A stretch of DNA of 64,000 bases from Paenalcaligenes faecalis (GTDB lineage: Bacteria; Pseudomonadota; Gammaproteobacteria; Burkholderiales; Burkholderiaceae_B). Position numbers and translations under genes: made by a program. The notes beneath the pieces are model-generated. The model was given only the letters and a program-made list of their open reading frames with translations. It made no database searches and had not been told where the DNA came from. The stretch lies in the NCBI RefSeq assembly GCF_027557445.1, contig NZ_CP106841.1, forward strand, positions 2,404,001 through 2,468,000, given 5' to 3'. Shown one piece after another: positions 44,748 to 53,452 of the stretch. Every line of letters starts with the position of its first letter. Within the stretch, counting starts at the first letter, position 1.

Positions 44748-47700
44748 TGCTAGGCTTAACCTCTGTATTTCCCAGTTCCTTTAGCTCGATTTCACCCGTT
44801 ATTTCCTTTAACTGGGCTGATTGCTTCTGTTGAGCCATGCGCTGATCTATTTCCTCCCACGTCACTTCGCACAAATGACTTTCATGGAGCGTCTGGTTAC
44901 GCTCAGCGATGAGTAGCGATCGTGCAGACTCCCTTGCCAGATTGAGATTTTTATAGGGTGTAATCAAATTAACGTGTATATGTAATTCCTTAAAGACCCG
45001 AAGAACCCGACGACTTACCGCTTCTGCGGTATTAGAAAAGGCCTCATCCAGAAACACCGTGCAGTAAATTGGCTTGTCGTATCCATTCGGTGTTAATACA
45101 TAAGCAAGGCTGGCAGCGACAATAGTGCCAGCAAATGACTCTTTCTCACCACCCGACTTTCCGCTGCTGGATTCAAGCACATCTCGAATCTCAAGCGTCT
45201 GCGAGTCAACCTCTTCAGCAAAAAATGACATTTGATAACGGGGGTCAAGCAGCCTCTTGCTTTCTTCATTAGTAGATGTGCCCGGTGCACTCGCCTTATC
45301 AAGAATATCCACCACGTCAGACAAAAGCCTAAATCGAGCTTCGTGGTCATCGCTCGTTGCGTGGCTCAGTGCACTTCTGACTTTTCGCTCAAATTCCAGC
45401 ACATGTGGATATTTTTCACGTTTAGAACCCAACCTTAAATGGCTTCCTTGTTTAAATTCAGTGCGTTTCAAAACACGGTTTATCGTATCTATTCTTTCTA
45501 AAATATCTTCTCTTTCAGATTCAAGCTTTGTTTTGATGCGAGCTAATGATTGAGTGGCATGCTTGTTCAAACGCTCTTGAAACTGATCAATTAGCTCCGG
45601 AAGCCCTTCGGTCTCAATGTAGGTATAGTGTTCCAGATAATATTGCAGCCCTTCCAGCCCTATAGGCCAATCAACTGTGATAGGTTGCCACTTATCTTTT
45701 CCTCGGAACGACCCCATTATCCCATTTGCGACATTCTCTGCCGTGCTCTTAGTCAAACGTCTCTTGTCTAATTCACGATCAATCGCTTTTTCAAAGTCCA
45801 CTTCTCGATGGGCCTCTTCTAACCGGATCTCGCCTACCCTGGATTGAAGCAGTTGCCTCACTTCATCTGTCATTCCAGCTGCAGCTAGGCGCTGATGTTT
45901 GTGCTGCTGCTCTTGAGCATGAGACTTATTGTTTCCTAATGACCCTTTCTTCGTTAAAAGCTGTCCCTTGCTATCCTGAATCTCTTTCAGATGTTCTTTA
46001 GCCGCATCCCACCGACTTCTAGCCACCTCAAGATCGCCGCCCGATTTTTCCAACGCATTCAAATCCGTTTTGAATCTTTCCAAGCGTCTTTGCCAATAGG
46101 GTGCATTGATTTGCTCCCATGTGTACGATCTCAGGCGATCCCACAGCTTCTCCTGATCTGAAATTTTCTGTAGCTCATCCAGTGATTTTCTATCCCTCTT
46201 TTTTAACTCAACACACGCCTGTTCCAGTTCATTCTTGTCATTTTGAAGAAGGGCTAACCGGGACTTATTGGAAAAACCAAGATACCAGTCTCTCCTGTTA
46301 TCAATTCTGGTTTGATCCTTTTTCTCAAACCGCCCTTTTTCCTTATGTATCAACCCCTCTTTGGTCATGGAAAAAGGAGTAGCATCCAATTCGTCTGTTC
46401 CGGCGACACACTGTAAGTCATATTTGCTCAGGTATTTTTTTAGCCAATCCCTATAAGCGTGCTCTTTCCAGACAAGCTTGCGAAGAAACCCTTTTTCAGA
46501 GAATTCCACGTAGTCACTTTGAACTCCCAAAACAGTCTGGACACGAACATACAACCCTGTATGCCGAACATTTAACCAACGCGTCACCATCGAATAGCTT
46601 CTTTGGGGTACTAGCAACGTCAGCTTTAACCCTCCCAGAGCGCGCTCAATCGCCCCTTGCCAAGATCTTTCTTCCTCCTTTACATCCAAAAGCTCGCCGA
46701 TAAACAGCAAATCATCCGCTGACATGTTCAACGAATTGACGATTTGATCTCGCAGTTTCTGATAGTCTTTATGAATATTCGAATTGGGTCTCGCTTCTAT
46801 CTCTCGAATGTCATTTTCAATTTCTTTAACAGCGCTTTCATTCCTACTTAGCTCGGCACGAACTTCTGCAAAGGATTTCAGTCCCTGATTTCTTAACTGT
46901 TCTAAGTTTTCAGCTTGTCCATCGGCCAATGTTTTATTAACGAGGAAGGCTGACTCAGTAATATCTGCACTTAATCCAAGGTTTTGGCAATCGCTCTGGT
47001 AGTTTGATGACTGCCGTATAACGCCCTTGAGGTTTTCCTGAGCATGATCGATATCCTTTTTAAGCGACTCAACCTTATCACCTCCGACATTAAGATACTC
47101 TTCATGCCTCTTCTCCAGAGATGACTGGGCATCACTTTCGTCAATTTCTATACTACGAATTTCCCTTGATATTGAATCCAGCGCTTTATCTATGTCTTCT
47201 CGCTTTTTCGCCCAAAGAATTGAAAGGGCCTCACCAAAGTATGTTGAGAGGTTACTTTTTTCCAGCAATAACAAACCCAAAGACTCGGTGGCTTTTTCGA
47301 TGGACTCCGCTAGTTCAGGCAATCTGCTTAAATGGCTGTACTGCTCTTTCGCATCAATCAGCTGTTCGTGTATTGCCACAAGGTCGGCAAACTCCTCAAC
47401 AACATTTTTCGCATCCTCTTTCACACCGCTTGGTTCGAGCACTAACTCACGAATCAACTTAGTCAAATCATCAATCTTCTTTAGACCAAGTGCTCGCGAC
47501 AACAATGCGGGGGCATTCTTGTTGTCTATGTAGAGATGCTTTCGATATAGCTCTTGATAATCTGAGAAATTACTGTCGCAATCTGTTATGGCAGGATCGT
47601 CCCGTAACCACTGTTTGAGTTGCCTCGTATTACCTTCACCAAAAGCATCGAGAAGCTCCTTAAGTTGAAGATTACGCTTGGCGACAAGATACACACGCTT

Positions 47701-48186
47701 TACATCACTCAGTGTATTTGTTGCGCTTGTCGTCCAGAAAAGTGCCCCTAAAGTGATACAAGACCCATCGTCAGCTCGATAAAGTGCTCTCAGGCCAGTA
47801 ACAACGCCTTTTTCCCGTTTGCTTTTTACACGAGTTGAGGCGCCATCATGGGTCGAGCCAAAACTTCCTCGCATATAAGACAGGAGCGAGCGGTCAGAGC
47901 GATCACCTTGCGCTGCGGCGACATTGAACGTTGCTTTGCCTGCCGGTAGCAAAAGAGCCATCAACCCATCAATAAAAGTCGATTTTCCCGCACCATTGTC
48001 TCCCGTTACCAATGTTCCTTCCGGGTCGATAGCAGCAGTATGTAATCCATGAAACGACCCCCAGTTGAACACTGACAACTCAGACAGTCTTATTTGCCCC
48101 TGAGAAAACAAATCATTTCTGGAGATTGAGTTACCGATCTCATTGACAGAAATCGGAGCGGAGTTTTTGAATAAATCAGCAGTCAT
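44740..48186 (-). CDS. jetC: Wadjet defence subunit JetC (SMC-like ATPase)
   Basis: The 1148-residue MukB/SMC-like motor has a Walker A 'TGDNGAGKSTFIDGLM' at about 58-73, long coiled coils (about 230-500 and 640-950) around a hinge-like middle, then signature 'SSGKSGGEKESFAGTIV' and Walker B 'YCTVFLDEAFSN' near 1010-1060. It extrudes DNA loops with JetA and JetB. Start overlaps the jetB stop by four bases. All ATPase motifs are intact. Confidence 0.95.
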   Translation of the reverse strand: MTADLFKNSAPISVNEIGNSISRNDLFSQGQIRLSELSVFNWGSFHGLHTAAIDPEGTLVTGDNGAGKSTFIDGLMALLLPAGKATFNVAAAQGDRSDRSLLSYMRGSFGSTHDGASTRVKSKREKGVVTGLRALYRADDGSCITLGALFWTTSATNTLSDVKRVYLVAKRNLQLKELLDAFGEGNTRQLKQWLRDDPAITDCDSNFSDYQELYRKHLYIDNKNAPALLSRALGLKKIDDLTKLIRELVLEPSGVKEDAKNVVEEFADLVAIHEQLIDAKEQYSHLSRLPELAESIEKATESLGLLLLEKSNLSTYFGEALSILWAKKREDIDKALDSISREIRSIEIDESDAQSSLEKRHEEYLNVGGDKVESLKKDIDHAQENLKGVIRQSSNYQSDCQNLGLSADITESAFLVNKTLADGQAENLEQLRNQGLKSFAEVRAELSRNESAVKEIENDIREIEARPNSNIHKDYQKLRDQIVNSLNMSADDLLFIGELLDVKEEERSWQGAIERALGGLKLTLLVPQRSYSMVTRWLNVRHTGLYVRVQTVLGVQSDYVEFSEKGFLRKLVWKEHAYRDWLKKYLSKYDLQCVAGTDELDATPFSMTKEGLIHKEKGRFEKKDQTRIDNRRDWYLGFSNKSRLALLQNDKNELEQACVELKKRDRKSLDELQKISDQEKLWDRLRSYTWEQINAPYWQRRLERFKTDLNALEKSGGDLEVARSRWDAAKEHLKEIQDSKGQLLTKKGSLGNNKSHAQEQQHKHQRLAAAGMTDEVRQLLQSRVGEIRLEEAHREVDFEKAIDRELDKRRLTKSTAENVANGIMGSFRGKDKWQPITVDWPIGLEGLQYYLEHYTYIETEGLPELIDQFQERLNKHATQSLARIKTKLESEREDILERIDTINRVLKRTEFKQGSHLRLGSKREKYPHVLEFERKVRSALSHATSDDHEARFRLLSDVVDILDKASAPGTSTNEESKRLLDPRYQMSFFAEEVDSQTLEIRDVLESSSGKSGGEKESFAGTIVAASLAYVLTPNGYDKPIYCTVFLDEAFSNTAEAVSRRVLRVFKELHIHVNLITPYKNLNLARESARSLLIAERNQTLHESHLCEVTWEEIDQRMAQQKQSAQLKEITGEIELKELGNTEVKPSNV

Positions 48187-49046
48187 TTCTGCTCACCCCC
48201 ATCTAGACCTGTTTCGTTACGGTGCTCTTGAGCTAGCGCCGTGTACTCAGCCAGCATTGTTTCCAAAAAATCAGCATTAACTACATAACGAATGATGGGA
48301 GTGACTTCGTATCGTTCTTCTTCGCCTCGGATCGCCGACAAGATTTTCCGTTTAACCATCTCTTTTACTCTGACCAATAGCTTTTTTCGGTCTTTGGAAG
48401 CATGATCCGTTATGGGCAGGAAGGGCGTTAGATAGGAATCCAGGCGTTCAATATCAATCGTAATTTTTTGTTCTCCCGCTGTCTCTCGATCCTGATAATG
48501 CTTTCTTAGAACCAGTAGGATCAACGTATCAAACAGGGAAAGGGTACGCTTTGGGATCAAGGTAGCTGACTCATCAGAATCCAACGCCTCATCTTCCAAC
48601 CTATCATCCTCAATATTGCCACTATGTTCTGAGGTAGTACTGGCTACAAACGCCACACCAGATTTCTGATCCAGTACTAGCTGGAGGTAAACCTCAGATA
48701 GATGCTTACGTATTGCTAATTCATAGCGACAGAGCTGTTCAAATAGTTTCGGTTTTTTTGATGCCATAATGGAGCCCTGCCGCATCAGATAAACCAAAAC
48801 TCGTCGGGCATCATGTGGCATATCAGAATCACTGGATCTGACGTTCTCCGTTATTAGCCCTAGCTCGTTGCTTTTCACTGGCTGATCTTCGATGTCTCCA
48901 TTCGAAGCTTTTGAAACTGGATCATCTAAAGCATGGCAATCACCCGCTACCACGCTATTTCTTTCATCATCTTCGCTATGTAGCTCTTGATCGGATTTAC
49001 CTGTCACCATCGAGAAGAAGCTATTGGGTGGCGTGTGGTTCGTCAT
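48183..49046 (-). CDS. jetB: Wadjet defence subunit JetB (MukE/kite-like, DUF4194)
   Basis: A 287-residue protein with a long acidic, disordered first 85 residues and a helical DUF4194 domain ('EQLCRYELAIRKHLSEVYLQ', 'FDTLILLVLRKHYQDRE'). It corresponds to the KITE subunit that joins the kleisin JetA to the JetC heads. It overlaps jetC and follows jetA after 21 bases. Confidence 0.9.
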   Translation of the reverse strand: MTNHTPPNSFFSMVTGKSDQELHSEDDERNSVVAGDCHALDDPVSKASNGDIEDQPVKSNELGLITENVRSSDSDMPHDARRVLVYLMRQGSIMASKKPKLFEQLCRYELAIRKHLSEVYLQLVLDQKSGVAFVASTTSEHSGNIEDDRLEDEALDSDESATLIPKRTLSLFDTLILLVLRKHYQDRETAGEQKITIDIERLDSYLTPFLPITDHASKDRKKLLVRVKEMVKRKILSAIRGEEERYEVTPIIRYVVNADFLETMLAEYTALAQEHRNETGLDGGEQK

Positions 49047-49067
49047 TCGCTTTTCCTTGGCTACCCG

Positions 49068-50546
49068 CTAGAGGGCAAGCTCGTCAAGATCTTCTGGAAA
49101 TAATTCGGCGCTTAATAAATAGATGGGTATCGATGCCTTCAGCCTACCACCTTGCTTATCAACTACGATCACATCCTCATTTTCATCTAACATGGTCGCA
49201 TCTACCGCTTTTGCTACTCGCAAATACGCGACCAGCTCCTCCAGCCCTGAGGTCAAAGAGTGATAGTCAGCCAGTCTGGCAATCGACATCGGGCCATGTT
49301 TTCTCAGGGTATTAAGAACCTGATAGGCAACCTGCCGCACCTGAACGGCATCAAGACAGTCAAGCATGTGTGCACTTGGCTCTCTTCTATTGGCATTTTC
49401 TTCAACACCCGATGTATCGAGCTTGTCATCTGGGCTTCTTAATCTCATTGACTCAGGGGATTTAATCTCAATAGGGCCAACAGGAAGACTAAGCCCCGTT
49501 TCTGTCATCAAACTCAACTCTTCATTACGCAGCAAAAGAGCTTGTCTTTTAAGCTTTGACAACAATCTATCAACAGCCAGCGTTTCTGTAGCAGCGCCGC
49601 TTTCAATATATGAGCGCAGGCTCTCCTCAGTACGCCTCCTGACACGAAACACTCTTTCGCTCTCGCGGCTCAACTCACGCATCAGGTGACTAAGAAACTG
49701 ATGTTGACTATCGGATAACTGCTGACCTACAGGTCTACTCAAAATGCTACGGAGCTGCTCACGAAACTCCATCGAACGGTTTTGATCACACAGCAACTGA
49801 AAAAAACCCTCAAACGCACTTCCTGCGTCAGTAGTGGAAAGCAATGCTTCTCTTTCCATTACGGAAAGCAAGACATCACCACGAGAAATATCCCCCTCAA
49901 TTATCTGCACTCTGAGTTCTTTATCTAAATCTCTGATTTCATCCTCTACTCGACGAAAATCACCCGTCAGCACAGAAGCCAGCTGATAAATTTCGCGGAT
50001 GCGCTCTCTTTGCTCTGATTCACTTAGAGGCGAAACAATCCCCGCTTGGAGCGCATCGATTTCGCGTTGAATCTCTGCCTTTTTGCTTTCAAGCAACGTC
50101 ACCCTTTCATCAACATTAGGACTAATTGCAACCGCTAAGTCACGAACGGCTTCTTGGACAATACGCAAATGTGAAGCAGTAGTGCCGGAATTACGTTCAT
50201 CGAGCCCTTTACAAAATCTAAGCGCTATTTCACTGGCGTCAGTCTTAGTCAGGGAATCATCCATTTCTCTCAACCAACCATTCTTAATCCATTGATTCAG
50301 ATAGGTGGCTGCGGACGTCTCGGTCGGCCAAATGCCGAGCTCACGGCTACGTTCAATCTCGGTATCCAACAAAATTCGAGCACGGCCGTAGGGAACTTCA
50401 CTTTCCTCCGAAAAAAGATCAGCAATGAACGCAAGGATATAGGGCGCATTATCGACCCTTAACAGCTTCCACGCTGCGCTCTCGGCAAATAGCCGCCGGT
50501 ACTTGGCTTGCAAACCTTGGAAGTTCAATCCATTTACCTCATGCAA
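49068..50546 (-). CDS. jetA: Wadjet defence subunit JetA (kleisin-like, DUF3375)
   Basis: A 492-residue helical DUF3375 protein, first gene of the operon. Typical segments are 'NAPYILAFIADLFSEESEVP' near the N terminus and 'RVFRVRRRTEESLRSYIESG' in the middle. It corresponds to the MukF/kleisin subunit. The start lies 190 bases from the divergent WYL regulator gene, and the space holds two dyads. Confidence 0.92.
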   Translation of the reverse strand: MHEVNGLNFQGLQAKYRRLFAESAAWKLLRVDNAPYILAFIADLFSEESEVPYGRARILLDTEIERSRELGIWPTETSAATYLNQWIKNGWLREMDDSLTKTDASEIALRFCKGLDERNSGTTASHLRIVQEAVRDLAVAISPNVDERVTLLESKKAEIQREIDALQAGIVSPLSESEQRERIREIYQLASVLTGDFRRVEDEIRDLDKELRVQIIEGDISRGDVLLSVMEREALLSTTDAGSAFEGFFQLLCDQNRSMEFREQLRSILSRPVGQQLSDSQHQFLSHLMRELSRESERVFRVRRRTEESLRSYIESGAATETLAVDRLLSKLKRQALLLRNEELSLMTETGLSLPVGPIEIKSPESMRLRSPDDKLDTSGVEENANRREPSAHMLDCLDAVQVRQVAYQVLNTLRKHGPMSIARLADYHSLTSGLEELVAYLRVAKAVDATMLDENEDVIVVDKQGGRLKASIPIYLLSAELFPEDLDELAL

Positions 50547-50610
50547 ATATTTTTTACAGCCTATGGCCTCTGATTACCAAATTCCCACTACTATTAAGAA
50601 AGACCATATC

Positions 50611-50647
50611 ATCATCATTTTGATGATGTCAATGAGTATAATTGACA
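50611..50647. promoter_or_regulatory. Two adjoining dyads, candidate WYL-regulator operators
   Basis: ATCATCA-TTT-TGATGAT (50611-50627) and TGTCAAT-GAGTATA-ATTGACA (50627-50647) abut in the divergent promoter between jetA and the WYL gene. BrxR/CapW regulators repress from such dyads, so joint control of Wadjet and its own gene is likely. Confidence 0.6.
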
Positions 50648-50736
50648 CTCACTCTGTATAACTATTATGATCCACTCAAAAAGAACATAACCTGCTCATC
50701 AGGTATGTAAAAAGTCAGGCAACTAGAGGTAGTCAT

Positions 50737-51627
50737 TTGAATAACAGCACCCCAACTAAACTAGAAAACATCAACCAAACGCAACAAGAGAGACTATTTC
50801 ACATAGATTTCAAACTACGTTTTCTAGGAGTGGTTAACAGAAATGATTTAGTCAGTCGGTTTGGTATTAAAGCAGCAGCAGCCACTCGGGATATTTCCTT
50901 ATACAAAGAGCTAGCTCCTGACAATCTTATCTACGATACGAAAGCCAAAACCTATATCGGAACAAATCAGTTTCAGCCCTTGTTTTATTATCAGGGAAGC
51001 CAAGCGCTATCTGCTTTGTGCTACGGTCTAGGAGACGACCATGTGGCAGAGAGTAGTTCTTTAGTTACAGCAGAATCACCAACACAACTCAATTTTCCTA
51101 ATCTGGACATTCTGGCTGAGATAACCAAGGCTATTCACCAAAAAAAGGCATTGAGCATTAGCTACCGCTCACTTTCCAGCGGTTTAACCCAACGCGAAAT
51201 TGTTCCTTTTGCTCTCGTAAATAACGGTCTTCGCTGGCATGTACGCGCCTACGACCGCAAACGTAGTCGGTTTACCGACTTTGTGATTAACCGTATTGCC
51301 AGTCCGAAGTTACTCTGCACCGAGATAAAAAAGTCAGAAACCAAAGAAAGTGATATTCAATGGAACCGTATTGTCGAAATGCATATCGTTCCTCATCCAA
51401 ACCTTCAGTACCCACACACAATAGAGACCGAGTACGGTATGACAAATGGGATGCTGAAAATACAGGTACGGGCAGCTGTCGCAGGATACGTGTTAAGACA
51501 TTGGAATATTGATTGCTCTCCGGCCCATGAGTTGCAGGGTCCTGAATTTCATTTATGGCTAAAAAACACCCCCACCCTCTATGGCGTGGAAAATCTAGCT
51601 ATCGCGCCAGGTTTCAGAGCATCATAG
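50737..51627 (+). CDS. WYL-domain transcriptional regulator (BrxR/CapW-like)
   Basis: The 296-residue protein has an N-terminal winged helix ('RLFHIDFKLRFLGVVNRNDL', 'ISLYKELAPDNLIYD'), a central WYL domain ('ALSISYRSLSSGLTQREIVP', 'NGLRWHVRAYDRKRSRFTDF') and a C-terminal WCX-like extension. This arrangement is that of BrxR and CapW, repressors of BREX and CBASS. It starts at TTG with an AGAGGT site seven bases upstream. Divergence from jetA suggests it controls Wadjet. WYL domains sense nucleic acids or nucleotides. Confidence 0.85.
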   Translation: MNNSTPTKLENINQTQQERLFHIDFKLRFLGVVNRNDLVSRFGIKAAAATRDISLYKELAPDNLIYDTKAKTYIGTNQFQPLFYYQGSQALSALCYGLGDDHVAESSSLVTAESPTQLNFPNLDILAEITKAIHQKKALSISYRSLSSGLTQREIVPFALVNNGLRWHVRAYDRKRSRFTDFVINRIASPKLLCTEIKKSETKESDIQWNRIVEMHIVPHPNLQYPHTIETEYGMTNGMLKIQVRAAVAGYVLRHWNIDCSPAHELQGPEFHLWLKNTPTLYGVENLAIAPGFRAS

Positions 51628-51843
51628 GTTGCTAAGCCCAAGGGAAACGTCAGCTAAATGCCTAGTCGCCGTGGCTTTGCTGACTTTAGCGACTTTTTGT
51701 TTTTCTAAATGCAGATCAATTAGCGGCGCAATGTGCGTGGCATGGGTAAAGCCCAAATCATGCCCACCACCTTCAAAAATATGCAAATCTGCATCTGGAA
51801 ACACCTCCGCTAGATACTGCCCTACCACTAGAGTCGGTAAATG
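51622..51843 (-). pseudogene. Alpha/beta hydrolase, C-terminal fragment cut at the Tn7-flank repeat
   Basis: About 73 residues in an open frame read as a hydrolase end: 'LPTLVVGQYLAEVFPDADLH' then 'EGGGHDLGFTHATHIAPLID', with the catalytic His in 'GGGHDL'. The frame is cut at the start of the 188-bp repeat at 51845. The 3' end overlaps the WYL gene by six bases. It is a remnant of a gene broken when the transposon end arrived. Confidence 0.6.
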
Positions 51844-51844
51844 A

Positions 51845-52032
51845 GCTGCGATTGACCCATTTTTTATAGGTCATACACCATCTCTGTGGGCGGACAAAAT
51901 AGTTGGGAACTGAGAGGGGTGAAAACTGGGGTTTTGAGGGTTATTTGGGGGAAAGTGACAAAATAGATGGGAGCTGGGTGTGGCGTCATAAGCTAGTACG
52001 AAAATCAAAAATGACAAAATAGTTAGAAACTG
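51845..52032 (+). repeat. 188-bp direct repeat copy A: 40-bp flank plus Tn7 left end
   Basis: From 51885 the sequence begins TGTGGGCGGACAAAATAGTT, the terminal sequence of Tn7, and carries three spaced TnsB-type sites (GACAAAATAG..GGGAACTG at about 51892, 51958 and 52012). The spacing and inner sequence match Tn7-L, not Tn7-R. The 40 bases before it (51845-51884), outside the transposon, are also shared with copy B and contain a TGACC/GGTCA dyad. The interior of the element lies to the right. Confidence 0.88.
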
Positions 52033-52130
52033 AATATCTACGTATAAATATCGAATTGCTATATTTCTACAAAAATCTCAATCCACTTCAGAGTAGTTCT
52101 CAACGAAATAAACCACACTCCAACCAAAAA

Positions 52131-53309
52131 TTAATTAAGCAAATACTCCACTTCCTCAGGGAATAACTTACCCAAATCTTGTGGAAATATCTTAAACAGA
52201 GGGCCCTTTTCACTAACACGTCCTTTGGCATTTCGTTTGATTAGATGGTCCATAGTAATCACTCCCTCTGCTATCAAAGGCACTATTTGTGTTAACAACG
52301 GTCCTCTAGTGTGCCGCACCCTCTTCAAAAGAAAATGCTCTATACCATTTATCACCGAGGACTCAGCCTCAATCCAAAAAGTCTCTGTATGTTTTTCTTT
52401 TAATCGCTCTCTAAGCTTTTCACCCTGCCATACAGCAACCTCAGAAATCACTTCATCTTTTATATGCCTCTCTTTTACTAAGTCTTCTTCTAGCTCCACA
52501 AGAAAACACAACCCCTGACTATTTATACTCTTGGCGCTAACAGTGCAATAAAGCTTTCGCTCATTACCCACCTCATAGCCGTAAGCATCTAAGATAGCCG
52601 CACTACTTTTTAGCTGACTTAGATTCCAATCAGCAACCTGGGCGAACAGATTAACCCGTGTGCTTTGAGAAACTCGCCTTTTCACCCTTGACGACTTTAA
52701 CTCGATCCCAAAATAATCAGGCTCTTTATTTGAATTTGCTTGAATACCTAAGGCGTGCTCCACTGCCATTCCAACCGCCGTATCACCATGAATAATGGCA
52801 GGTATAGGTTGCTGAGCAAGATCTCGTAACCTTATTAATAGCTCTTGAGCTATGGGATTATTTTTTTCTAAAATTTCAGCAAGTACTTCGCCAATTTTAT
52901 TTTTTATCTCAAATGCACTCTCTAGGTCCATGGTCGATATATTAAATAAATAAGCCTGACCAGAGAAAATTACGATAGCGACTCGTTCACCAGCCTGAGC
53001 AAAGCTAGCTAATCCCCTGAACCACATTCGAGGATCACCTTTTTTAGTTATCGGTCTATAAAGACTCATAGAGGTAGGTATTTGCTCCGTATCAGTAACT
53101 AAATAACCATTTTTCATAATCTTTGATTTAGGTCCCTGCTCTTGGCTAGAGTAGTCATGGAATCCAACTAAATCAAAATGCGTTCTAACCTCCTGCGTCG
53201 CATCAAGTATCGACTTCTTCAAACCAGTTTCTGTAGGGATAAAAACAGAATGCTCTATTCCCTTTTTGACTAAAAAAGCTTTATTTTTTGCTACCTGTGT
53301 ATCACTCAT
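52131..53309 (-). CDS. Type II restriction endonuclease, MvaI/BcnI family
   Basis: A 392-residue protein whose C-terminal half has the PD-(D/E)xK-like core 'EPDYFGIELKSSRVKRR' of the MvaI/BcnI family. Those enzymes cut CCWGG or CCSGG as monomers. Its N-terminal part (about 1-150) is an added domain. ATG 53307-53309 is chosen over an upstream in-frame start that would overlap the divergent gene. It is head to head with a cytosine-5 methyltransferase gene, the expected protective partner. Confidence 0.82.
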   Translation of the reverse strand: MSDTQVAKNKAFLVKKGIEHSVFIPTETGLKKSILDATQEVRTHFDLVGFHDYSSQEQGPKSKIMKNGYLVTDTEQIPTSMSLYRPITKKGDPRMWFRGLASFAQAGERVAIVIFSGQAYLFNISTMDLESAFEIKNKIGEVLAEILEKNNPIAQELLIRLRDLAQQPIPAIIHGDTAVGMAVEHALGIQANSNKEPDYFGIELKSSRVKRRVSQSTRVNLFAQVADWNLSQLKSSAAILDAYGYEVGNERKLYCTVSAKSINSQGLCFLVELEEDLVKERHIKDEVISEVAVWQGEKLRERLKEKHTETFWIEAESSVINGIEHFLLKRVRHTRGPLLTQIVPLIAEGVITMDHLIKRNAKGRVSEKGPLFKIFPQDLGKLFPEEVEYLLN

Positions 53310-53452
53310 TTTCAATAAATATCCTCTTCTACACCTCAATACCAGAACAACCTCAGGCCTTACCTCTAGGACAAAAACCTCCTGGTACTCCTGGACTTTT
53401 AGATCTTAAAATCGTAAAATCACCTCTAATCATTCTTTTACTGAGGTCTAAA

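Noticed and set aside
46119-47533. Several plus-strand frames of 87-113 codons inside jetC
   Set aside because: They lie antisense to a clearly coding, intact SMC-like gene and have no family character.
51892-52032. Three spaced GACAAAATAG repeats taken as a short CRISPR array or operator
   Set aside because: They match TnsB-binding sites of Tn7-L in number, spacing and distance from the TGTGGGCGGACAA terminus.
53288-53452. Upstream extension of the methyltransferase frame
   Set aside because: These 55 residues are unlike any cytosine methyltransferase and overlap the divergent endonuclease start; TTG 53453 has a ribosome site.
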